Shown one piece after another: positions 10,753 through 23,266 of a stretch of 64,000 nt of DNA. Source of the stretch: Paraphysoderma sedebokerense (lineage: Eukaryota > Blastocladiomycota > Physodermatomycetes > Physodermatales > Physodermataceae); assembly GCA_025602915.1 (NCBI GenBank), contig JAHLJZ010000084.1, positions 36,110-100,109 on the forward strand, in the 5' to 3' direction. Numbering within the stretch: position 1 is the stretch's first letter; each line of letters starts with the position of its first letter. The position numbers and the translations under genes are program-made. A model generated the notes under the pieces. It had not been told where the DNA came from. It saw nothing but the letters and a program-made list of their open reading frames with translations, and searched no databases.

Positions 10753-13700
10753 ATGGTTGGATTGCACATAGATACTATGGATACTGATCATAAAGGCTCC
10801 CTGGTATCGCCATCCGACGTACCCTTCTTCCCGGCTGTTCGCCGGCCAAGAAGTGATACTTTCCACGCCCTTTCTATCCCTTCGTCTGCCGTCGTCTCTC
10901 AGTCCGAGAATGGCACACCGAGCGCAACCCCTCCTCCAGGACCTTCCTCGCCTCCTACAATTGCCACCACACCTCCTTCTGTTACCTCGCACCCCGTTCC
11001 AGTCAGAGGTTCTCCCTCCCGAGCGAGAGCGATATCCTTGTCAGTCAGTACCGCGAGATCTTCCGCACCTAGCGGTAATCCAAGAAATCCTTTTGGTGGT
11101 AATGGCTTATTTTCACCAACTTGGCAAATTGATTTTGGGAACGTTCTTAGCTCATCCGCCCCCCAAACATCCGTACTTGATAATTTGGGACCCAATGGTT
11201 CTGTCGTCCCTCGCGATAGAGTCAATGACAAGGAAGAGCACGATGCAGTATCAAGTGTCGTAAGAACTTTCAATTACTTAGGCCTGGATGATTCCGATGG
11301 GAAATTGTCAAGACAACGCCAGCAATCGCTTTCTAAGACTCCACCGCCCTCCATGTCTGGCCAGTTCGCTTCAGCGATTCCAATATCAAGACCCCTTTCG
11401 GCTTCTTCTTCCAGAACTCCTCCTCCTCTTGCCAATCGTATTTCTTCAAGTTCTATTGATTCACCGCTCACACCCAGCGGCGGAAGACCGGCTTTGGAAC
11501 TTCCCGCCACAGCCAGAATTAAGTCTTACGAATTAGATTCTGCCATATCTGCGGCATTTTCGTCCAATGGTGCTAGAGAAACGAGAGTTCGATCGTTATC
11601 CATGTCCTCCGCCAACGCTTATCCCTATGGTGTCCGAGCTGACTCCGCAGCTTCGAGTCCGGGTTATTTTCCCCCTATCACCGAAACACATCAGAGCTCT
11701 CTGTCCTCGCACGGCTTGGATAATGAAATGAATTACCTTTCAGCATTAAACGGCCCGGGCTTCCTGAAGTCTCGACTTGAAAAGGATAGAGATCGATTGT
11801 TGAGACCTAGAAGTTCAAGCTTTCACCACACTTCCAACCCTGAAAGTAATTTGGGTATCAATATCAACTTAGCCAATGGTTATGATAAAAGCGTGCGTGT
11901 CTCGGCTGTGTTCATTTGATTCAGTTTTAAACTAATTTTATGATTTTCTTCCATAGTTGGGTGATTTTGAGAATCCTCTGCCGCCAACACCCATCCCTCT
12001 TCAAGAGTCTCATCCACCTACCCGCTCCCTTTGGATTGGGAATCTGCCTCCTTCGTTCTCTACAAATGAACTTCTTTCCTTGTTTTCTCCATTCGGTCCT
12101 ATCGAATCTCTTCGTCTATTGCCAGATAGAGAATGTGCCTTTGTGAATTACTTCAAAGTAGAAGATGCGGTTAAAGCCAGAGAATTCATGAGTGGCAAAA
12201 AGATTGGAAGTATCGGTGGTAGTGGATTAAAGATTGGATTTGGCAAAGTTAATAAGGCCGAAGGGTTTGGCTTGGATAGAATGCCGAATGGACTGAACAA
12301 AGAAAAGGATGGGCCAAATACTTTTGAAGCAATTGGTCCAACCAGAGCTCTCTGTAAGTGCATTTCGTGTCTTTTAAACACTTCTTACGACGGTTCTAAT
12401 GCTGTTATCTCTTTGTACAGGGGTCGGCAATCTTCCTCCAAATACCACTGTTCAGCAACTGTCGGTCATCTTCTCCCCATTTGGACATATCGACTCCTGC
12501 CGTATTTTAACTCACAAGAACTGCGGGTTTGTTAATTTCCGAAACGAACAAGATGCTATTGCTGCAAAAAAGACTTTGAACGGAAGGGAAATTAATTCTA
12601 ATACCGGCGATGTCTTGGTCCTGCGTATCGGTTTCGCAAAAGTTCCGACCTCTCCACCGAAGCAGCCAACAGGTGTTGATGCCACCAAGACGATTATGAC
12701 CAATATCCCTTCGTCGTCTCCGTCTTCTCCGAGTCCTGCCTTGAACGCAGATGCTTCCTTCGGTGCTTTCCATCACGCTTCGTCCTCTCCTGCAAACACT
12801 CCATCATCGCCAATGCATGATTCTATGCCCGATGACAGGGATTTCGACTATGCACCTGGAGTTCCAGTTTTAACTTTGGAAGACTTGCGATCCCCAGTCT
12901 CTTATGCTGATATCATCCCCGCAGTTCCCGAGCCCAGCGGGCATCGCCGAATTGATCAAGCCAGATTGCGTGATATGAGGAGAAAATTGGATGCTGTTAT
13001 CTCCAATAGTGAATACGGAGCGGAAGGCCAATTGATTGTGAACCACGGCAACGTTTTGAAGGAAGTTGAAATGATTTTTGACGAGTGCTTGGAAGATGCA
13101 GTGGAGTTGAGTATTGGTACGTTTTTGGGAGTAGCAGTATATTGGAACAGCAGTTACTGAGCCCTTCTATCTTGTAGACTACATTGGAAACACCGTCTTA
13201 CAGAAACTCATTGTCCTTACCACAAACTCTCATCGTCTTCGATTGATTTATAAAATTGCACCCCACTTTGCTGCTATCGGTGTACACAAGCACGGTACTT
13301 GGGTCATCCAGAAAATTATCGACACTGCTTCAACTCCTCAGCAGATTTTCCACATCGCTAATGCCGTTCGCTCGTATACTCCACCTTTATTGCTGGACCA
13401 ATTCGGCAACTATGTGGTTCAATGTTGTTTGAGATTCGGTACTGAGGTCAATGAATTCATTTTTGAGGCCATGAAGGAAAAATGTGTTGATATCGCTCAG
13501 GGCAGATTTGGAGCGAGAGCAATGAGAGCTTGCCTTGAAAGCCAGTATGCAAGTATGAAAGAAAGGGTATGCTAACTCTTGTACATGAAAACGTCCAGTT
13601 TGTTTTTGACTTAACCTTTATAACAATTCCTTCACTGCAGAAACAAGTTGCTATCGCTATTGTTCAAAATGCCCTTGCCCTTTGTACGAATCCCAATGGC

Positions 13701-14987
13701 TCGTTACTTCTTACTTGGCTCCTCGATTCGTCTTCTCTTCCCGGCCGATACAAAGTCTTGGCTCCCAAGATCGTCTCTCATCTGTCGTCTTTGTGCACCC
13801 ATAAGCTGGCATCTACCACTGTATTCAAGATTATCAATCAAACACATGAACTGGATGCTCGTGAACTTATACTGAAAGAGATCTTTTATGGAACTATGGG
13901 TTCTTCTCAATCATTCAACGGTGCTCCTAATTTCTCCAACCCGATGTCAGGAAACCAAATCCCCGTTCTCGATGAGATTTTAAGCGATCAAATCTACGGT
14001 GTTCCTTTTATCCAAAAAGTGGTTGGGTCAATTTCAGACGCTGATGAAAAAGCAACTTTGATGGAACGTGTCAAGTCTTCCCTCGGCAAATTCTCTCGGG
14101 AAGGTAACATGTATTTCAACCAACCGGTTAACCCAATAGGTTACCCGTATGGTTACATGTATCCAACTCCTCATGGCGCTTCTGGTTTCCCACCTCAATT
14201 TGTTCCTCCATACGGTAATGGGGCTGCTCCCCCCATGGGAATGAACATGGGTTACATGATGGGATATCAACCTGGCATGGGAATGGGCAATACTGTTTCT
14301 GGAACCAACAAATTGAAGGATGGTTCATCGAAAAGTGAAGATGGTGTAAATGAAAATGGTGTTAACGGTCAATCTAATGATCAAAATCCTTCGGCAGCAA
14401 GTGACAAAGATTCAAATGCGGAGCCAAAGCGCAATATCCAAGACGATTTACGACTTGATACGGAGCCTTCTCTGGCTGGACTGTCCGATGTTTACGAAGA
14501 GAAGAAAGGCAAAGAGGAACAAACTTCGTCCACCTCTGCCCCCGATGCGACAAAAGATACATCTGCAAGTCCAAAACAATCTCCGAAAACTCCAGCTGCT
14601 TCTCCTCCTTCGAAACCTCAGGAGGCTCCTTCACCACAGACTGCCCCTCAAGCACATGGATTCCCCAACCCCGGCATGGGACCTTCTCATATGCCTCCGC
14701 ATCCATACGCTTACAACCCGATGCAACCGATGAATATGCCTATGAACATGAACCCTGGATACGTTCCAATGAATATGGGCGGTTACATGCCATATCATCC
14801 CATGATGAATGGATATATGATGCCCGGTATGATTCCTATGAATATGGGGATGGGTATGAATATGCCGATGATGCCTGGTCCTGGTTCCCCCGGTGGACCT
14901 CAGAATAATGTCGGCAAATCAAATGGTGCTGGTCGACGAACTAGTGATAGTGACGCCGAAAACGAAAACGATGGACATCAAGAATAG
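10753..14987 (+). CDS. RRM and Pumilio-repeat RNA-binding protein (JSN1/PUF2 type)
   Basis: Post-transcriptional regulator that should bind mRNA 3' UTRs, of the fungal Jsn1/Puf1-Puf2 type that joins RRMs to Puf repeats. Exons 10753-11892, 11957-12353, 12421-13116, 13178-13566 and 13641-14987 give 1322 residues. The first 380 residues are Ser/Pro-rich and disordered, with a conserved-looking 'FPAVRRPRSDTFHAL'. RRM1 is at about 398-470 (RNP2 'LWIGNLP', RNP1-like 'CAFVNYF'). RRM2 is at about 512-585 ('WVGNLPP', 'CGFVNF'). Puf repeats run from about 720 to 980 ('GNTVLQKLI', 'HGTWVIQKII', 'FGNYVVQCCL', 'FGARAMRACL'). The last 300 residues are Met/Pro/Gly/Asn-rich, a likely phase-separating or mRNP tail. 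In yeast, Jsn1 and Puf2 act on mRNAs for membrane proteins. Alternative start: an in-frame ATG nine codons in (10780). Confidence 0.92.
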
Positions 14988-15661
14988 TTTGCATGATATT
15001 TAAATGCAATTTGCGTGAATGAACTCTGTTATGGGTCCGCAATCTAATGGATATAAGAACTTGTCGACAGTCTCTTTCTTTCTCCGAATTTTTTATCTAT
15101 CTGTTATTGGGTATACGTTAAACCCGTACTTTGTTTAACAAAATTTGTTTCTCGTTGTCATTTTTTTTATTGCAATTTTAGTTAAAATATTTTTCAGAAT
15201 TGTAGAAACAAAAGAGTTTGAAAAATCAATCACTATTACTCTTGGTAGCATTATATGGAAGATGACCGATATATAATACTTTTTTTAAATTCATTATGGT
15301 GAATGGGAATATATTGTAATCTGTTAATATTATCGGACGGAGAAGGGTGTATTACCTTTTGTAACTTTTCTTTTTAGTTTTCTTTTTCTCTGGTTTTGTG
15401 TTGTTATATTTTTGTCTTGAAAAGGCAATTTATTGTATCTGTTGAGATCATATCAATATATGCAATTTAAGATTTTGTTTATTTGGTATAGATGAGCTTT
15501 AAAGATAAATTGCGAGAGCGTTCAGCTGAATGCACCATTTACTCCAGGAGTGTTCGAGAGCAGTCGGGACATTCTATTAGGATACTTTCTGCCATTTGTG
15601 CCCTTGATCCCAAATTTTTCTGTCTTATAATTGACAAATCATAAAACCCCACAATCAAGTT
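14988..15661. other. Intergenic region between convergent genes
   Basis: Lies between the 3' ends of the RRM-Puf gene (+) and the PSI-domain gene (-). It is very T-rich from 15070 to 15420, as expected of a long 3' UTR. No gene or RNA is visible. Confidence 0.55.
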
Positions 15662-16411
15662 TCATCTTTTCGAATATCTCATTTCAAAAGTATCCACCAT
15701 TCTCTTAAACTGACCGTCACCACTCATTCCTCTTTCTATCCTGAGACGACGTCGAATCATATAAGAACAGCAGCAAACAAATGCCAACCCGAACACAATA
15801 AGTGCAATGATACCGATTAATATTGTCGTTCTGGCGGAGAATTTACCTGTTTCGGGGAATGAAGAAGGTTAAGAGTGAATAGAATTGGGGAAGGAAGAAT
15901 GATGTGTTACGAACATTGCATCCATTTGTAAGATTCTAAATCACCGAAACATTGGTCTACGGAATCACCGTTTGGATATAAAATGTTAAAATTAGGGATA
16001 CAAGCTCCTCTTGTTTGATTCGCCCGATCACACCATCCACATGCGGATGAACTTTTGGAAGTACAGTCTTCACAATTTTTCCAAAGTGAACAATTGACTG
16101 CTTTGGTGGTATTTTTAATATCATCGGGGTTTGTGGTCGTTGTGTTGGTGGTGGTTGTGTTGTTGCCAGGTTCAAGTTGAATAACAGTCGCTTGTGGTTC
16201 TGGTGCTATATATCCCAAAGGTGCACGAGTAATATCAAACAAGTGGTAGAAATAATTAAAAGAAATTAAAGATAACGCGGAAAATATGTTAAATGAACGT
16301 ATTTTGTGGTTACAGAGGATGTATATGCTTACCACCCACGATGAACGGAGAAAAGGCAAACACCAAAAGTAACACCAAGAAGGCAAATTTAAATTGTACT
16401 TTTTGTATCAT
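15662..16411 (-). CDS. PSI-domain type I membrane protein, PTTG1IP-like
   Basis: Small secretory-pathway membrane protein. Three exons (16411-16333, 16205-15915, 15846-15662 on the minus strand) give 184 residues. Residues 1-26 form a signal peptide (basic start, then a Leu/Val/Phe-rich core). A Thr/Asn-rich linker follows with several N-glycosylation sequons. The PSI-like domain has cysteines in the pattern C-x5-C-x2-C-x7-C-x2-C and then C, C, including 'CGWC'. A single hydrophobic span ('TTILIGIIALIVFGLAFVCC') is followed by a basic cytoplasmic tail ending 'MRYSKR'. The order signal-PSI-TM-basic tail matches animal PTTG1IP (PBF), a trafficking partner of securin and membrane proteins, but the tail is shorter. 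Function here is unknown. The gene is head-to-head with the F-box-like gene. Confidence 0.8.
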
Positions 16412-17260
16412 TCTGTATTGTCGTAAAATTTAAATTAAGTACAGTAATATTGTACACTGAATGAGAAATATCGAAATGGCGAGAGTCAGCGGTTACTTTT
16501 CCGGCTCTTTTGTCGCGGCGGCCGCTTTCTACGTATCTAAGAGAAAATTACAGTAAAATCTATTGCGATAAAATAGAACCAGCAAGTAATTGATGCTTAA
16601 AGTTAGGTTCGTTATAAATTGCAAATAATCTCTCCGAGTACATTTCAATTCCGTGGGAGGTATCGACATTTTATGGCACGACGGGGCGTGAAATTCGAGG
16701 TTGTCAAGAAAGCTGGGCATCCGTGGTTAAGCGCCAACCTTCTTCTAGGTTATATCAATATCCGCTGAGAGTATTTTAAGGTGTTCTCGACGATTGTACA
16801 ACTTTGGGAGCCGCAACTGAAATTGCTTTGCAGCTTATGGTAACTTTTAGAGTTTGACTGTACAAAAGCGGAGCAAATCAATTGCTGATAACAATTGGAT
16901 TAATGTGATTCGCAGCTAGGTGCTCGTACGGTTTACCATTAATACTTCTGTACGTATTGACTGTAGCCGATGTTTTTTGAACGGATATATGTTTCCGTCG
17001 TAAACTTAAAACGCGCAGTAAGCCTTGAACGGGTTTAAACTCACTTTTAAACCTTGCGGCAGGAGAAACAAGGAGTGCGTGAATTACCAACCAACGATGA
17101 AGGATTTTTTGTTTACCACATAAAAATGTCCGTGCGTCCTGTATATCCTGCGTAACGTCTTACCTTCTTCGGACGAAACGACCACATCAGATTTCTGTTG
17201 GAAGCGCTCATTCTTCTGAATTTCAGTTATCATGTTTTTGAGACTTCCGATCGTTTTATT
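16412..17260. other. Divergent intergenic region
   Basis: Separates two divergently transcribed genes and should hold both promoters. 'GCGGCGGCCGC' occurs near 16515. No additional gene is supported on either strand. Confidence 0.5.
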
Positions 17261-18772
17261 ATGGATTCGTTGTTAACGAATTTTACAATTGCTGTCGACT
17301 TTAACTCCTTTTCTGGTCGTCTCTCTCGATCGCCTCCTACAGCGGAGCCATCAAGTGTCGTAGATTTCGAGTTTTCAACGCCGGTGTTGGTACCTGATGA
17401 AGAAATTGATGTGATGATTAAGACACGCAGTTTCGAAAATGTTAAGCACCTTGACAAAGGCGTCAATATCGTAATCGACCTATTTTTTAACGAAGTCAAT
17501 AAAGGGCGTTGGTCGAGATCAAACATAAAGTATCATCAAGAGGGAAAACTTTTCTTTATGAAGGGCGTTCTGATTCAGCCCAACGAGCAACGAGCAGCAT
17601 CTATTTCCAGTCGCGGCACCTGGGCATTTGAAAGATGGAGAGTACACTGCTGTCCTTTTGGTTACCCAGTATTCTGGAGAGTATGAACATCAACAAATTC
17701 TAGCTCATTCCTTCAGGACAGTGACTATTCAAAAAGGCCAAAAACCGAGTTTCAGCCTGCCACCGACAATTCGACCAGAAATTGTGGAAAATTCTGGTCA
17801 ATTATCATATGATGTTGTATGGAATATCGTCGGCAAAATGGAAACCCCCGCCGATCTATGTAGCTTTTGTCGGGCTTCGAAATCGATTCAACAACATTGC
17901 GACAGAGTATTTAAATACCCATTCCCCGAAGAATTTCAATTACCTTCTAAACGGATAAAGAAACAACGGCCATTAACGACATTGGATATTTGTCGGTTCG
18001 CATCATTCGAAGAGCAAGCACTACGATATATTTCTAAATATCATACCATTTTGAACGGTCCGCCAGTTGATTTACCAACACCAATATCAGAATATAAGAT
18101 GGGTTTGTCACTTTCAATTCCGGATTTCCGATTAATTCAATCGATCGGCACGTATTGGAAAGGCAAAAAGCCATCACCGAATTATCACTTGCCAAAGGCA
18201 ACAGTGGCAAAAGCAGCAAAGGATTGAACCCATCAAATCGAAATCCTGCACTCCGATTTCAGTATTCACCGGCAATGGCTTGGTCACACCCTAATCTTAT
18301 CAATCTATTTGAAGCATACTATACTGATGTTTTCAAGTATGCTATATTAGCATCTGGTTATGTAATGGGTGGAAGTGACCGACATGGTGCTTTATTTTTC
18401 CATAATCACCACCACTGGACTTTTGAGGAAGCGCTGCGTAAAATGAAAGGCATGAGAGAAGCTACGAAGCACCGGTATTTTAAACAGAGTCTGGCACACG
18501 AGTTAACATTCGAGAGGCAAGATGGAAATCTATACATGTTGGCGGCAGAATCGTTAGGGTAAGTTTGTTTTTACGTTTTGTTCGCAAACTTTTAAACTTT
18601 TCGAACTTCATCTTTCAGTCGTATCATCATACTGAATGGTAAATTTGGCAGGTCGACAACGATTCTTCTGGAAAGACAGTTGCAGCGTGAAAACCCTCGT
18701 GTGCTGAGAAAATGGAAGAAGTTGTGGGATGAGGAACGTGTCAAAATCATGGATAAAATTATAGAATGGTAG
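17261..18772 (+). pseudogene. F-box-like protein gene with two reading-frame breaks
   Basis: Not assignable to a named family. The open frame from ATG 17261 encodes a beta-rich N-terminal region. The frame then shifts at a perfect tandem 7-nt duplication (caacgag at 17581-17587 and again at 17588-17594). After the shift, an F-box-like helix pair appears ('LSYDVVWNIVGKMETPADLC' near 17800-17860). A second change of frame is needed at about 18152-18157. Either a single T is lost there, or a 53-nt GT-AG intron (18152-18204) is spliced. The sequence then continues for about 130 codons to a final exon that begins after the acceptor at about 18651 and ends with a stop at 18772. Base composition and codon use do not change across the breaks, so this looks like one recently damaged gene, or a locus with sequencing errors. 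The F-box label is tentative. Confidence 0.55.
17581..17594 (+). repeat. Tandem 7-bp duplication causing a frameshift
   Basis: Two perfect head-to-tail copies of caacgag. Removing one copy would join the upstream and downstream frames without any other change, so the duplication itself accounts for the shift. Confidence 0.85.
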
Positions 18773-19211
18773 GAATTTTATATGAAGAATGCCCATAGTT
18801 TGAAATTGTAAATATCAGAGACTCTCTGCTATTCAAGCGAAGGCTGTAAATTATTATAGGAAGGTCATAAATTTGTATTGAATATGTTTATACGCATAGT
18901 ATGGTCTTCAACTTATTGAACTTTCAATGATGTAATGATATTTGCCAATACGCAGTATGACAATGATTGATTAATAGTTTCAGTAAAGATGGCTGTATGA
19001 CTGATCCAGATATGTATTCTATGCGAAAATTTGAAGTACTTGAATCAAATAAAATCATGTCCCTTGGGTTGGTTTATTTCGGTCTCCGCGAGAGTCATTG
19101 ATTAGGCTCGCCAAATTGGGCCGACCGAAAATTCATATTATCTGCCATCGCTCTCGTCGTTTGTCTTATGTCTCGGATATATATTTTCATGCTTATTCGA
19201 CACAGCAGAAT
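18773..19211. other. Intergenic spacer
   Basis: AT-rich spacer between the F-box-like gene and YME2, which are in tandem. No coding or RNA feature is visible. Confidence 0.5.
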
Positions 19212-22200
19212 ATGAATTGCATAAGATATTCGATCCTTCATCAAACTGCTGGGCTCAAATCTACCAGGGCACTTCGTCCGAATCCTTATTTTAGAAGGTT
19301 GACGACCTCTACCGCAACTATCAACTCAGCCGCCTGTGATGTAAGGATTTATGGATTCCTACACTGTTGAGCCTGACAGGAGTTGCGAAAGTCAATTCAC
19401 GATTCCGTTTGTTTATGTAAACTAACTTCAATTTGTATAGCTTCCCTCACATTTACATCCTACTCCAACAACCGCCAACAGTGTCACATTATATCTGAAC
19501 AACGTCTTTCCTATCTCGTCCTTTCGTTTCGACCCTCGACGTCTCCTGCAGTACTTTATATCGAAAGAACAAACCATTAAACTAATCAAATCCCGATATA
19601 TCGCTTCTGAATTCGAAGTAGTAGATGTTATTCCGCGTTGGAAGGAAGGCGGCGCCTTGGTGACGCTCAAAACGAGCGGGAAAGCGGAAAAGGTAGTCCT
19701 GGAGAGTGTACGAAACCATTTGTTAAAACGAGGTCGAGAAGTGTTTAATTTGTCTCAAGGGAAAGCTTGGATAGTCCAGGTAAGTTCGCTTACTTTGTGC
19801 TGCTACTGATTGCCCTACTGGCGGCCTAAATTCTGATGTTCAAATGGGTTTTTTAGGGTAGACCTTTCATCGAAGATATTCTCGCATTAAGACCCTCTCG
19901 ATATGTTAAAGTGGAATTTCAGGGGCCAGATGTGACTTTTGTATGTTTTGCATACTCTGCATGACTACTCTGCGTTGCGCCTCCTTTCTATAACTTGAAT
20001 CGTTGCTAACTGAAATACCTTTCGTAAAGGAAAAACTGTATACTCTATTCCGTCCTTATGGACCCATTGTAGAAATTAAACCTCCTTCGCCATCCTCCAA
20101 GGATCTTCCTCGTTCTGCACTCATCCAGTTCACAAAACTTCGTTCTGCTACTACAGCCCGCAATTGTCTGTACGGTTTTGCGATTGACTCCACTGTTCTT
20201 CGTATAGGCTACGAACCAGTCCTGGTATTATTCTCTACATTACATTTTCAACGGTGATTGCTGTCATTAACGTATACCAAACTTCGTTGCTTGACAGAAA
20301 ACTCGATTTCTCTTTGACTGGTTGACTGCCCATCCTCGTTTCACGCTCCCTTTCGTGGCCGGTCTCCTACTCACCTTAACCTACACCATATTTGACCCCA
20401 TTCGTATACAATTTATCTCCTTCAAATTATATCCCTTTCATTTCCAACAAACTACGGCAATGAAATATCTTTCGTCGCTTTTTCAAAAGGTGTACGAGTA
20501 CTTTCCTTCTCTTTCCCAGTTGAAGGACAAATACCGCATCGGATTTGGAATAGGAGAAAGAAAGAGTATTAGAGATACTGAAGTGGAAATTAATGAATTA
20601 GATGGAATGGAAGGGGTTAAAGAGAAATTGATCATTGAGTTGATGGATAAACCTGAGAATTTCATTGTTGTGGTCGGACCAAAAGGCAGCGGAAAAGATA
20701 AGTTGGTAGAAGAAATAACAAGAGATATTCCGTACGTTGTATCTTTTCCAAATGTAATTTTCTAGCCTGCTCACGAAATTTTTCTGCCGCTCGTATAGGT
20801 ATAAACTCAATATCGACTGCTCTGAAATTGTGACGAAGTCAAACACCGACAATGATGTGTTGAATATTTTGGCCAAGCAAGTTGGTTATTACCCTGTATT
20901 TTCTTTTCTAGCGTGGTTATCAAATATGTTAGATAAAATTGTTGGTGTTACGATCGGTGGCAGTGCAGGTATGTGGTGATTCAATCCATCTGAAGATTTT
21001 ATTCTGCATAGTTTGTACCTATAATCTTGCAGTAGAACGTAAGGCTTACATGAGTTTTGTGCTTGCTAGGTATCTCCGTCACTGTCGATACACAAATTAA
21101 AAAAGTTCTTGAATGCGTTGGAATAGCTCTTTCAAAATCTTCGAAATCTCAACCATCTAACTCCTCTTCGTCATCCATCAACTCGTCTACTTCACCTGCT
21201 AATATATCACCAGAATCACTCCCTTCTGCCGATAAATCACCCGATACCCCAATCCTTCCTGTTGTTATTATCAGCGACTTTCTGCGCGATAAACCTACAA
21301 CCGGTGCAGGGTTCAAAGGGCTGGCACAGTTTTATGAATCTTTGGCTGAATGGGCAGGATGGTTAGTTGAAAATGGGATTGCGAATGTCGTATTTGTTAC
21401 TGGAGGAGAGCGAAGTGGCGGCGAATTAGGAGTACGAAAGGTGCTGGGAAAAGGTAGTTATCTTTTTATTTCCGTCTTGGGTGTTTCTGGTTCTCAGTGA
21501 GTATAGGTATGGCGCGGATACTGACTTTTCATTTATGTTTGATAATTGACAGTGTCCCAAACGCGGCCACTCGAGATCGTCACCCTTTCTGATATGTCAC
21601 CAGCTTCAGCTTTTACGTATCTTCAAAAACGGTTATCTCAATACGCTTTAGATATTGAACCTGCAGTGTTGAATAAAGTAGTGGAAAAGGTTGGAGGAAG
21701 AGTTGCGGATTTGGAAGCGTTCGTGCAGAAGGTTAGAAGCGGAATGAAGCCTCAAGGTATGTCGTCCGTTCCTTGGTAATGATTTAATGATTCTCACAAT
21801 TTTCACGATAATGTATACGTTAATTTTCGCAGAGTCACTTGATGACTTGATCTCAAAGTCGGTCACGGAATTGACAAAATATGGATTCGGAGAAGACTAC
21901 GACAGTGCTAATAAAAAGTTACCGTGGAGTAAAACTCAATTTTGGTGGATTGTAAAAGAGATAAGTTCTGGCAAGCCGGTAATTCATCATTCGTTATTTT
22001 GGTGGAATATAATTGTTGTTGACCTCGTCTATTCCAATAGGTGCGCTACGACGATGTTCTAAGTTCGCCACTTTTCAAGAATGATGAGACGATTCTGAAG
22101 GCGATGGAACAATCGGCTTTGATACAATTTGCATACAATTATTCGTCGTCACCACATTCCTCATCATCTCCAACTCACTCTACATCCCCGCTCTCAATAT

Positions 22201-22625
22201 CTTCATACTTTTCTTCGTCTTCATCGACTTTTGAATCGGCACACGAAGATCGTGAAGCACCCAGCAAAACAACCAGGTCGTCCACGACACCGCTTCCAAC
22301 TCAGATTTTTGTTCACCCATCAAAACAACTTTACAGAACTGCTATATCTTATATTACCGCCAACCCGTACCTTTCGAAATCGTTAGATTTGATGCTGTAC
22401 AAGGAACTCATAGGGATTGAAAATGCAAAGTTAGCGTCCTATGAAGACGAGATCGGGAGAGTGTTGAAGCCGTGGAAAGGGTTAGGCGTGGGAGGAAATG
22501 TGATGGGTAAGGTGCCAGATGAAGTAAAAGAGCGAGTGGATAGGTTGGTTAAGTTGGTGGGAGAGTCTAATCGTAAAATTGAAAAATGGGAGGATGAAAT
22601 GAACAGAGTCAAGAAGCGTGCTTGA
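19212..22625 (+). CDS. YME2: Mitochondrial escape protein 2 (YME2/RNA12 family)
   Basis: Inner-mitochondrial-membrane protein of the YME2/RNA12 family, which in yeast affects mtDNA nucleoids and escape of mtDNA. About ten exons begin 19212-19340, 19441-19779, 19857-19940, 20030-20224, 20298-20731, 20799-20968 and continue to the stop at 22625. The N-terminus is Arg/Ser/Thr-rich and acid-free like a presequence. An RRM-like segment ('EKLYTLFRPYGPIVEIKPP', then 'RSALIQFTK') follows. Next comes a hydrophobic span ('LPFVAGLLLTLTYTIF'), then a P-loop ATPase-like part: Walker A-like 'VVVGPKGSGKDKL' and Walker B-like 'PVVIISDF'. These match the family order RRM, TM, AAA-like. The intron before the exon at 20030 carries a textbook CTAAC branch site. 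The presequence and order argue for mitochondrial import. Confident by domain order. Confidence 0.88.
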
Positions 22626-23266
22626 GTGGAAATTTCAGCGATCAAGTCGAAACGAGTTGAAGGATGGCGCTCAAAATCTCAACGGCTTGAAATATGAAGA
22701 ATGTATAGGGAATTGTATTTTTTAGTTTGCTATCCGCGGTCATGTACTATATAACACTTATCAGAATTTATATTGCCTGGAGATTCTGGAGGAATCAGAT
22801 GACATCTATGTCACTCATCGTAAAGTGATTCTTTCACTGTCGATACAGAAGATATTCTGCCCAAAGTTTATCAAATGAAATACTATGTCGACACCACAGC
22901 GCTCAGTACACAGAATCAAAAGATACAGCCATCCTCGTCACTCATCAGTCGTCCCATATTCACTTTCACACTGATGCTGATGAGATTTGTCCCATTGTTC
23001 CTCGTCTGCGTTGTCCTTCTCTGCCGGGGCGAATCAGGCCGTCTGGAAATCGCGTCATTTTTCAACGCAATTGTCAGACAGCGGCGCAGGGAATTCCGGA
23101 GAGGGAATGAGGGAATGAGGGAATCCCCTCTCACCATCGTATCATCGTCGTATCATCCCTAAAGATACACTGGCGATAGAGATAGGATATCAGTGTAGGA
23201 ACTTGGCATCTGTTTTCAATTTTTGGATCCATCTTCAAGCTTCTCGTCCAGATCTCATCCTTCGCG
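22626..23266. other. Intergenic spacer YME2-O-acetyltransferase
   Basis: Spacer between tandem genes. The frame at 22875-23162 is Ser/Arg-rich without motifs and I do not support it as a gene. The segment just before 23267 should be the promoter. Confidence 0.45.

Noticed and set aside
11274-11510. Gly/Glu-rich minus-strand frame inside the RRM-Puf gene
   Set aside because: Antisense of a Ser/Pro-rich coding exon.
22875-23162. Candidate small gene between YME2 and the O-acetyltransferase
   Set aside because: No recognisable motif, Arg/Ser biased, no splice partner.
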